Assembly: GCF_003590095.1 (NCBI RefSeq)
Contig: NC_039480.1
Span: forward strand, 6,053,328 to 6,117,327
Source of the DNA: Trichoplusia ni
Lineage: Eukaryota > Arthropoda > Insecta > Lepidoptera > Noctuidae
DNA: 64,000 bases
Direction of reading: 5' to 3'
Part shown: in pieces, positions 25,001 through 37,000 of the stretch
How positions within the stretch are numbered: position 1 is the first letter of the stretch
Layout of the letters: every line of letters starts with the position of its first letter
The notes under the pieces: generated by a model
Databases searched by the model: none
What the model was told of the DNA's origin: nothing
Seen by the model: the letters and a program-made list of their open reading frames with translations, nothing else
Program-made: the position numbers and the translations under genes

Positions 25001-28000
25001 TCCGCGAGAAAAATATGAAAATGAAAGGCTTTATCTAAGTAAATTATAGGAATTCATTCTCTAGAAGTTTATTTGATCCTTAAATTATGTTTCACGTACT
25101 GCAAACCCTGAATAGGCCAAACAAACTGATTTGATAGAAAAAATATTCTATTATATCCTTTCCATAAGGGATCAGTTGTGGGACGTCCTTTCGAAGATAA
25201 ACACACATTTTATTAAATTTCATAAATTAATTGAAGTGTTTGTGCATCGCATAATAATCTTTATGCCAAGTGACCTTTATGACAAACAAACTAACTACTA
25301 TCCTAAAAAAAATCGCGCGCCTTCCGCGGAATCCTCGCGCATTCTCGTTAATTCTCCGGTATACACTAATACACACGTTATACACTTGACATAAAGTTCA
25401 TAATGCGATGTACAAAAATTTCCATTCCGTTCCATTCCGCGGCGGTATAATTTGAGCCTGAAAGAAACATCACTCACCGCAACAACGTGATCATCTTCTG
25501 TCCAACCGTGGTACCCAAACTTCACTTTGGGTACCGGCCTTTTCGGCTTCTGCAAGAAGGTCGTCCATCTCTTCTCTTCTTTCTTCTTTTCTTCTGCCTT
25601 CTGCCTAGCCAGCTCCTCATTCAAGGCCTTCAGTACTTCGGAGTCTTTCAGTGAGTCTATCATTGGTTTTATTTTCTGAAAGTCGACGCTGGAATCGTCG
25701 GCACGATGCATGTGTGAGTTCAAAACTCTTGATAATCTGTTTTCAACCATTTTTGGGAAAGAATTCTTGTATTAGTCAGTTTGTTTGTGTGATTGGGTGA
25801 TATCATGATGTCTTGTATGAGTTGCTTAAAAGATGAATTGTCTGATAAAATCTTTCTCTAATTGTTTAAATATTCTGTATCTTTATGTCTTAAAACTCAC
25901 AAAACTATTTTATAGTCAAAGTTTGTCCTCGTGTCAACTTTTTCTCACATATTTTTTATTAAACGACTTTCGAGATACATAATTTTATCCTTGTGTCTTT
26001 CACAAGTCACATGCACAAAGTCACCCAGACTCAGGACAAGGATTCGTGGATTACAGATCCATAAACGGCTAAACGGATATACCAACTTTAACCATTATGC
26101 TTTTCAATGGGAACTATAAAAGTTTTTATTTCTCAATAAATGTATTTGTATGCTAAGGACAATGAGTACAATGTGGCCAATATCTGGCTTGTGAGCGTAT
26201 TAACTATGTGTCTTTACATGGTGATGAAGATAATACAATATTTATAAAAACCCATCCGACTAAACTACAACACCTTAATCGGACAGGGTTTTTAACACAT
26301 ACTGTAAAGTGACAATGGCTAAGCTATAACCGCATAAGTGAAACTATCACAGGTTAAGCTACGCATGACGCGGTTGGTCCGTAGATGGGTGACCATCTTT
26401 TACATAACGAGTTCCTCCGTGTTTCGGAAGGCACGTTAAATTGTGGGTCCCGGCTGTTATTCCTACATCTTTGACAGTCGTTACAGGTAGTCTGAGTTTG
26501 AAATTCTGTCAACCAGTCCAACCAAGGGATATGGTGTTGCCCAGGTAACTGGGTTGAGGAGGTCAGATAGAGGCAGTCGCTACTTGTGAAACACTGGTAC
26601 TTAGCTGAATCCGGTTAGACTGGAAGCCGACCCTAACATAGTTGGGAAAAGGCTAGGCCGATGATGATGTAAAGTGACAGTGGTTCAAATGCAAGTATGG
26701 TTTCTGTGGATGACAGATGTCAGATGTTTTAAACAAAATGGTTGAAAACAAAATACAAATGAAATGCAATCATAAGTGACAATGCATTAAAATCTCGATT
26801 AGCTTTTGAAGTAAAACTGCTGAGAGCGGCAGAACAGTCTTTTAATGTTAAAAATGACTCCCGCACTAAGGAATTGAATCCTAGCGTCACAACCCTTGTG
26901 ACGAGGGGTATTTGACTAACAAAAAATATTGGATACGCATTTTTTCTTTTATCTCGTAAAAGAAAATGAACGGGATACTGTGATCTGTGATTTAAAATCT
27001 CGTGTGACGTCACTTACCAGTACGCTTTTTACTAGCAAGTGATGTTACTAGCCCCAACTCTACCAAACATTTCACCATCTGAAGTGCTTATAGTGTTTCT
27101 AACTTTTTCTTATCAATTATGTGATAAAATGAAAAATACATATAAAAATCTGTCTGACTAACTTTACAGATTTCTACACGGTGATTTTTTAGTCGTCTTA
27201 CAAAAGCAGCCCAGATCATGTATCCGACGTAAAATACGCCTAGGCGCGATTATTATTTTTTTATCATCAACTAAGATAATAACTACGAAGAAAAATTAAA
27301 CAAGAGATATCTGAAAATGCTCCTAAAAATGATCAAAACACCGCCGCCCGCGCCCTTCACCATTGTTACAAGGCTCGGACCGCAACAGAGCTGTGTTTCC
27401 AAAAACTACGAATTGCATCATAATATTGAATAAAAATTACATTTTAAATTTATTCAAATCTCATAAATACCTATTTTTTTATCATGAACGTGTTCTAGTC
27501 ATTGGATACATGAACTGGGCTGCTTTTGTATGACGACGAAAACATCACGGTGTATTATAAGATTCAGTCAAAGACCCTCCCATTATTATACATATGTATT
27601 ATGATACATATACTTTAATATATTGTTCGTATTTTATATAATCATCCTGGTTAATGATGAATGATGACCATTGATGATGATGAATGGATAATCACGATTA
27701 ATGGCAGTACTATACCAATATGCAAGATAATATTACAAAAGACCCTACAAATACTTTATGAGGTAATCGTTCACGTCTGATCACAACTCACCCCATGACG
27801 TGAGCCTCCCGTAACATTTCTGCCTCTCCCGAAATGAGTTCAGCTATCTTCTCTTCCGAAATGCCTGGCTTGCCGAGTTGTTCTAGGAGGGAAAGAGAAT
27901 TCTTTACTTGAGATTTTTCGTCTAGTTTCAGCGAAACAACCCGTTGTCATCAGGACCCGAAGAGGAAAATCAGGATCCTCTACATAAGCGGGTGATTCTC

Positions 28001-31000
28001 CGGAAAAAAGTGACACAAATTAGGATCATCATTATCCTCACCACACTTTACAGAATGCAGATTGCTTGATTTAATATTATATCTATACTTCTATATCTAT
28101 ACTAATCTATACTAATATATAAAGCTGAAGAGTTTGTAGGTTTGTTTGAACGCGCTAATCTCCGGAACTACTGATCCAAATTGAAAAATCCTTTTTGTGT
28201 TGAATAGAACATTCATCGAGGAAGCCTTTAGGCTATTAACCATCACGCTGCGACTAATAGGAGCGAAGATACAATGGAAAATGTGAAAAAAACAGGTATA
28301 AATCATAACTTATATCTTCTAACCACGCGGACGAAGTCGCGGGCAACAGCTAGTTTTTATCTAAGCTTGTAAAGTACTACGGCTTTTAATAGATGACGTA
28401 AGAATTAAAACATTTTAGCATTAAGACGTGAACCAGTTGGTGAGGATAATGACGATCTTAACCAGTGTTATTTTTTTGCTACGAATCACCAGGCTCCCCT
28501 GTCTGACAAAGGGACTGATTGCGCTGCCAAACGAAGGATTTTCTGCTTTTAATATGTTCTTGCTACTCCCGTATTAAGGAATTTAATCCTTGCATCGCAG
28601 GGTGTTTTGGTAACATTCAATTTAAAATCGACAAATACACCCAGACTCAGGACAAGCCTTCGTGGATCACACAAACGCTTGTCCTATGCAGGGATCAAAA
28701 CTGCGACACGTCACGCGCAGTGGGTTCGGCGTGGTGACCTCAACCATTCGGCGACTACGGGTCGCGTCCTGCCGGGGCAATGTGATTGTCTGAAAGGGTT
28801 ACCGTGGCCCCGGTACATAAAGAGCAAAGAGAGGAACATGGGTCGGTTTTAGTCAGTAGAAGTCTGACACACCCTTCTGCTCAACCCAAAGCGAAAGGAT
28901 GAAAAAATATTTGATTATAAGTAAATGTTTAATTTTTCTTTTTTATATACAAATATTTGCATGCCATGGCAAGTGGCAAACATGTTTTTAGCACATACCT
29001 AATTGTACTGTCACCCTACATGCTGCATGCATGTAGGGTGACAGTACAATTGCTGACACCTGCGTGTGTGTGTATGGCAAATGTACACATGTTTATGGCA
29101 AATGATTCTATTCTATTTAAAAGGGTGTCATTTGACGATATCCTATCCGGGAAAAAGCGTATCACTTACTGGCCACCTCCTCATCCAAGACTGGCTCCTC
29201 CAATCCATCCACTATTCCCTGGATGGTACCCATCAGCTCTCCGGTCTCCGTCATATAGGGAGACTGTCTTGGCTCCTGAATGCCGACTGGTTCTGACTAT
29301 AGGAGAAAAGTTATAAACATTAAATTAAATGCATGTTATAATAGTATATTTTAATATGCCGTAGTGATTGCACGGATAACCCGAGCAGTTGAACCACGCC
29401 AAACCTCCGTTGACCGTTGATCCCCGCGCAGGACAAGCATTTCTGTGATCCACGAATGCTGGTCCTGAGTCTGGGTGTCTTTGTGCATGTGACTTGTATG
29501 TTTGTGAATCCCTTCACGATACAAGTACTTTACCGAGACAGTCAACCGCAACCACTTGTCTTGGCTATCCGTGCATAGTTGGGAATAGGCTAAGGTGATG
29601 ATTTAAATAATAATCTTTACTGTGACAAATGAGTTATTAAATTGTAAAAATGATTTAGCTGAATAGATTCAAACTTTAAGAACTTTAAGTTTATATCGGA
29701 GTATTTTAAAACATGGTTGAAGTTTCGAAAACATCTCGATTAAATGCAATATCTATGAAAATATTACCTGAACTGCAATAAATGTTCCCCGCTTCGGTAT
29801 CGCCTCTGGATCGAAAACCACCGGTCTGAACCCAAGCAGAGGATCAGGCTTCTCTTCTTCTTTCTCCACTCTCTTCTCTACTTCTGTTCTTCCTACCTCT
29901 TTAACAACGTGAGGTAAGACTTCCCTTCTTTCCGCTTCTGTCACAACAGGAGGTATAACTTTTCTTATTTCTTCTTCTTTAATAATCGGAGCTTCTTTGG
30001 GTTCTTCTATAATTGGAGTGGGCTCTGCTAGAACTACATTCTCTTTAACTTCTTCCTTGACAACAGGAGCTGGTGGGACTACTTCAAATGAGTCTATTGG
30101 AGTAATAGGTATTTCCTTAACTTCCGAATCAAATTTGACTGCTTTCTCTTTCACTTTGGAGTCATTTTCAATTGTTTCTTTTATTTTTATCTCTGCAGAC
30201 TCTCTTTCAACTTCTACTGGTATTATTTTTTCTTCTCTTTCTGTTTTTGCTTCTTTTGAAGTATCTTTAGCTTCTTCAATAGCTAAAGCGTTACAGTTTT
30301 GAAGCATTTCTTCAATTTTAGTGTCGATTTCTTTAAAACCGTTTGAACTGGTTTCGACTTTCATCTCTTTGTGATAAGACTCTTGATAGCTCTTGCTAAT
30401 CTTCTCTTCTTTATATTGTTCCGTTTTCACTTCTTTCTTGGTGTCTATTCCTACTTCTTCTTTGTATTCTTCTATGCTCTTTATGGTTTCGTCTATTGCT
30501 GATGCCAGTAGCGACGATTTTCTTTCAATTTCTTTTATCTCCTCCTATATATTAATATGGTCGTTAATAGGCTTATTTTGTAAATGTAATTTATAACATA
30601 TCGTGACTTAAATAAAAACAGAGATTCAATAAAATAATACCTGTTGTCATAAATTTTCACGAAAATAAATCCATAATTGTCCATTGATTCATGATTTGAC
30701 ATTATTTTTGAGTGTGCTAGTCTATCTCGTAGCTCAATAATTATAACTATGAAATGACATGAATAAGCATATACTACTTCTGACATGTAGACGTGATAAT
30801 TTTTTATCCCATTCTGAATAATACACTCGAATAAGATTTTTATCATGACTTTTACATGTACCACCCACAAAACATTGATTGATTCAAAAGCAAAATTTTA
30901 TGGTGTGTATATGTGTGTATTTATTGGGCTATGATATATTTTTGTGAGCCATGTAGTGATTTTTCTTCCTTCATCTTTTATCCTCAACACTTAATGGATT

Positions 31001-34000
31001 TTCACACAAATGACAAGACAGCTCAAAAATCACTACCACATACCTTCGAATATTCAGGTCTATCAGCACCACCAAATAATCCAGGTTTCCTATAAACTGG
31101 GAGTCTAAACTTCCCCCCACCATTTAAACCAGGTTTAGTGTAAACTGGGGATTGAGGTTTATCTTCAACAGGGGTAGGTAGAGGGGGATCATATATAACC
31201 CTTTCAATAGTGGTATCTATATGTGGGATCAACTTCTTCTTAACGATATGAGGGTCTTCATCCTCTGGGGTTGGGGTGCTGTCTCGTGGTACAGGGGTTG
31301 CTGAACGAGATTTTGGTAGGGGGAGCTTTAGTTTGAAGACGTATTCATCCGTCAATGGCGTTGGCGGGACTGTTGATGGTGTTGGAGTGTCAATCGTGCT
31401 TGCTGCACTTTGGAGTGAAGTCTGACTCTCTGACTGACGGAGATCAGTTCTGAGGGACAGCTTTCGGTCTGTGGATTTCGCTGTGAATGATGATTCTTGG
31501 ACGGCTTCTGTTTTGATGCTAGATTCTGCTGATTTTGATACTTCTACTGATTTTGTGGCTGATATATCGACGGATTCTTTAGATATATTAGTCGATTTTG
31601 CAATATCAATCGATTCTTTAGATATATCTTCTGATTGTTTCGTCACAGCAATCGATTTCGATGCTTCTACAGATTCTTTTACACCAGATTTCTGTACGCT
31701 CAATTCTTCAGCAGCTGATAGCTGAACATCTGATTTAATAACCTCCAATTCTCCAGTTTTAACGTGACTTAATATAGACGAAATGGCTTCGTCAGATATG
31801 TCTTCTATAACAATGACTTCAGGCGATAGATTTCCTTCAGTTTCAATCTTCTTTATAATTTTAAGGGCAGCGAATTCATCGATCACAGGTTTCTCCTTCT
31901 TTGGCTTGATTTTCACAGTTTCAGCTACTTCTACAACCTGAATCGGTTTTGGTTCAACAACCTCAGCTTTCTCCTTAATTTTCTCTTCTTCGACAACAAC
32001 AGCGGCTTTCTCTTCAACTATTTCTAGATCTTTCATCTCGGTTTTAGTTTCTAGAACACTTATATCTGTCGCTTCAGCGATGGATAACGATTCGTTAATA
32101 TCTACAGCAACTTTTTCAACTTTTTCAATTTTTGATTCTTTTATTTCTACAATTGGTTCAATGATTTCTTTTGATTCCTGTATTATAACTTCTTGTACGT
32201 CAGCTGATTTGACAGCAGTTTCTTTTTTAATTTCCTCTTGTACTATTTCCTTAGTATCGAGAACGACTTCTTCAAGTTTTTGAACAGTAGCTTCACTTTT
32301 CACAACAGCTGTTGAGAGTTCGTGTGTGTCAATAACTTTAGCAGTCTCTAGCTCTTTGATAGCGCTTTCAAGCGCTACGTTTTCAGTAGTCATGGTTTCT
32401 ATAGTTTCGATCGCAGTGTTTACTTCTTCAGCACTCTGGACAGATGATGTTTCAGAGAAATCGGTAACATGTTCTTCAAATATGGCATCTTTGTTGGTGT
32501 AAACGTGTGATTCTACAATCGCTACGTATGTTTGTTTTGGGGTTTTAGGTTTCTTCTGTTTAACCTCTTCTACTGTCTCCACTTTACTCTTCTTTTCAGT
32601 AGAAGTAGAAGAAAACTCCTTCTTGGAGATTTGAGTTCTTTCTTGGGACGCTCTCCTGCTATCTACTTTTGATAGCCATTCCAGAGGATCACCTTCTTTC
32701 ATAACTTCTTCTTCTATCTGACTTCTGCTGGTAGATCTTCTGCTACGCTGCATCATCTGCTTCTTAACATCCTCTTCGACGGCAACGCTTTGGAATTCAG
32801 ATATTACAGCGTCCATTTTTTGTGTCATATCCTGCGATAGCTTCTTTTCACTACGCTGAGCCATTTGAGCGCCTGTAACTGCTTTCTTCTCTACAACTTC
32901 AGATTTAGCTTCTTCTTTGATCTCCTTCTTCTCTTCTTGTTTCACAGCCTTAACTGCTACTGGCTTAATTATTTCTTTTCTTTCAACCTTCTTCTCCAGC
33001 GACTCTACTTTCATATCCTTCTCAATTTTCTGCGATTTAACTTCCTGTTTCACAACCGGCACTTGTTTTACGACTCTCTCTTGCCTCTCAACTCTTTCTT
33101 GTCCGCTCCTTCTAGAAGATTCCGAGTACTCTTGTGAACTCTTTCTCATCGATTCACGAGACTCATACATTTGGGTTTGTGTGGCTGATTGCTGTGGATA
33201 ATCGGTGAATATTGGTTGATGAAGCATAAACCTGGATAAAGCCACCATCACATCAGTTAAATGGACAAAGAAGGTCCTTAATAGAAGATCATAGTGCAAC
33301 GGTGATGGTACAATACCCTTTATATTCGGTATTGTCTGTAAGCCTATAGCATGTACCCTCTGTTGGGCATTTTGCCTCTCACTTCCTCCTGAAGTCTCTG
33401 TCTTACTCATTTTTCTGTATTCACTCTTGTTTTCATAAGACTCATGTACAGAAGATGCTTTCCTTCTTGGTAATTCTTCTTGATGGTATTCTTCTTCTAT
33501 GATTGATTGTCTCTTGACTTCGCTTGCTTCTCTTATGTCAGCATTATCAGAATATTCTTCTCTAGACTCATATTGTTCTGATTTCTCTACTCTTACCCTC
33601 TCATCTTGAGATTCTCTTCTCTCTTCTTTAGCTACTCTTTCTTCTCTTTCCGATTGAATGATTTCAGTCTCATCGCTAGTTTCCAAATACTCTTGTTGCT
33701 TCTCGACTTTGCTAGCTTTTAAAGATTCCTCCTTTTTACTTTCTGATTTAACTTTCTTTTCTATCAACACAGCTTCTTCTTTCACTTCAGATGTTATCAA
33801 TTCTTCATCTATTTCTTTTTTAATTTCTTCTGCTACAGACACAGCTCTTTCTATGCTCTCATCGACAAGCGTTAGTGCTGTCTCTTCAATCTTATCGATA
33901 TCAATCTCTTGTCTCATTTTCTCGATATATTGCAATTCTTCTTTTATAGCCTGTTCTTCTACATCAATCGTTACCTTTTTCTTTTCATCTTTCTGTTCAC

Positions 34001-37000
34001 GTACCTCCGTAATCTTTTCGTCAACCTTAACATCTTGTTCATTCACAATACTCTCAACTAACTTTGTTTCTTTTGTCACATCAACGACTTCCAAATCTTT
34101 GCTGAGGCTTTTCACATGTTTCTCATATTTAAGCAGCTTGTCAACGACTTCAACATTTTGAACAAATCTAGTTCCGTCAGGGTCATATTGAGCGGAGATC
34201 GGTAGCTTATACCGGGTCCCCAGACCAACGCCATTGGTAAGAGCATTCAAAAGATAATCAGGGTCTAAATCGGGGGTCTTACCAAACTGGTCCCTATAAT
34301 TAGGATTGAGGATTATGGGGTCTTCAAGAGGAGGAACTTCAACAACTGGTTCAGTCGAAAATGGGCGGTACGGTTTAGTGGGAGTTACAAAAGGGGATGC
34401 GGTTAAGGATCTGGATTCCGTAAGGGGGGGTGAGTTCCCATACTCTAGTAGATTGCTCCCAAGGTCTGAGGGGTCAACGAATTGTTGGATTTTGAATGAT
34501 ACCTCAGTGGGTTCCGATTGTGGGTCTAAATCTTCCGGTTCGTAATCGTATATCGGCTCCTGGTCGTCTAGAACCGGGTCGTAGAGACCGCTGTAACAAG
34601 GAGAGAAGGGTTAAAAAAAATGAAAAATAAAGTTGATGATGCAGGTTTTTGTTGATGGAGATTTATTTTATTTAATTATCACACTAATCTACCATTACAG
34701 GTTACTTAACCTAATGCGGTAGCTAGGACTAAACAAAGGTCTATTTATGTGAACTCGGGTTTCAAAGATTGAATTATTATGCACATAGGTTGACAAATAT
34801 GATATTTTTTATCTCGATTTTATATACCGGTGGGATTATTTTCGCTTTGAAGCGGGCGGGCCCGCGGGCAACAGCTAGATCGAAACTAGTTAGGCAATCT
34901 AATTTAATAAAGGATCTTACATTAATTAGTTTTTGTGGTTTTGGAAATATAATAAAACCGGTCAATATAATATAATATTTAAACGCATTTACGACTACTA
35001 TATAAGCATTGCTTAACTTCGTAAAAAAAAAAAATATTTCTCACGTATTAAAACTATTTAAATCATTTGAACTAAGTTTTTAATGTGCCAAAGTTGAACA
35101 GAAAAGTCGTGTTCCATTGACAATTCAGGAGCTACCTAGCTATTGGTTAAACTTAAATATGTATGACCTTATTATAAATTAAATAGATTTAACTGTTCAA
35201 GGTCAACCTTTTTTACAATAAATTTAAAGTAAGCAAAAAAATATATTTTCAATATTATACTAACATTATCGTCATTTCTATAATATCTCGATATCACAAT
35301 AGCTATCAAAGAAACATCACTAACACATTCACCACTCATTTTAAAACAATCGATAAAAGCACAACACTACTTCTTCTTTAAATAAAACTGTTTAAAACAC
35401 GTCTGCACCAAATGAAATTTAAAACAAGTAATAAAAACGCGTCTATGCCTGTTCAAATTTAAAAAAAATACTTAAACACAAAACCGAATGGCAAAACACC
35501 TGTGCCTTTCCTTAAAAAAAAACCAAAACGTCACTCTGACAGTTTAAAATAAGATGAATTTTGATTGTAAAAAATTAATATTTAAAATAAAAACTTACTG
35601 GTTTTTATAGACCAGGTAAAATTTCATTTTTGCATTTAAATAACAATAATAATTATAAATAAATAAATTCGTTCGTTCGGACCGTTATCGAGAGGCGATC
35701 GGTATCAAAAGCCAAATAAAGATTTCAAATTGACTTTTAAGAATATAGCATTGCATTGAAAAAGGGCGTCTATTTTTAATTCAAGATGAATATAATACTT
35801 GTCAATAAGTTTAATTCTGATTGGCATTCATATTGATTTATTATTAAAACATTAAGAGGGCTGCAATAGCTTTTCTAAATATAGTTTGTGATGATTACAC
35901 GATAAAAAAGGGAGGGATACTTTGGGATTTCTTTATTTAAAATCGTTAGCGCCATCCCTGTTGTCGAGACGAACATTATCTTAAAGGAAACCAAAATTCA
36001 TGTAAGATTTAAAATACTACTTACCATAATTATTTATTTAATAACGGTTTACTTAAGCAAATTTATCAGGATCGCCCGAGTAGTTTCGGAACCAACCGGA
36101 GTCCTTAATTATGAGTTGACGCGGCCGCTGGGTTGCAAGTCGAACTAGTCGGGCAATCCTGATACATACGCGAGAGTAACTTGACTTCAAAAGGGAGGTC
36201 CCAAATCCATCTGTATTTTAATTATTTTTTATGTTTGATACATAACAACTTTGGAGTGGATAAATTGATTTTGATAGTAACTGTCGTGAGAATGATTCAT
36301 TATTAAATGATGTAACGGTTTCGACTCGCGATCCCGCCGCGTCTGCTCATGAATAAGGACTCCGGTTGGGTCCGATACTAGTCGGGCTACCTCGATAAAT
36401 ACGCGTGAGTAAACCGTTATATCATTTAATAATGGATAAACTGATTTTATTTCTTCTTTTGTCATTTAACGTTAACATAATTTCATCAAGTTTCGCTCAG
36501 AAGATTTTATTTGTAGTCCGTTGTATTAAAAAAAAATCGATTCCATTAGGGTCCGAAACTAGTCGGGTAATCCTGATAAATACGCCTGACGAAACCGTTA
36601 TCCCCAAAGTAATTACATGACAACTTTCCCTACGAGAAATTAGAATGAAACAGACCTATTACAATTTTGGAGGCAAAAAAAAATGATTTAAAAAATCTTT
36701 TGTAAATCGGTCCTGCTCTTTTTTTACTTGTAAATTGCATTGCCATCGGGTCTGAAGCTACCCTGAAAATTTCTGCCTGCTCGCATCGGGAATTGCCTCA
36801 AAATTGACTTACAAAAATCCAACCGGAACGACAAACAAACAAGAAAGTGAGTGTATAAAAACGTGGGAATAAAAGAAGGTTCGTGACAAAAAGTTTTGCT
36901 CACCGCATCACTCCAAGTGCCATGGCATCGCCGCATTCAGCCACCTTCCTGCAGGCCGCCTCCAGGGTCATGTCTATCGCCTCCTCTCCACAGATGGTCA

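Noticed and set aside
26310..26420. A genuine 5S rRNA gene
   Set aside because: Only a resemblance to the promoter half remains and it runs into a SINE body shared with six other copies.
31471..34161. Several open frames on the plus strand, Ser/Phe/Ile-rich
   Set aside because: They are antisense to the giant charged exon; GAA/GAG-rich coding on one strand automatically gives TTC/CTC-rich open frames on the other.
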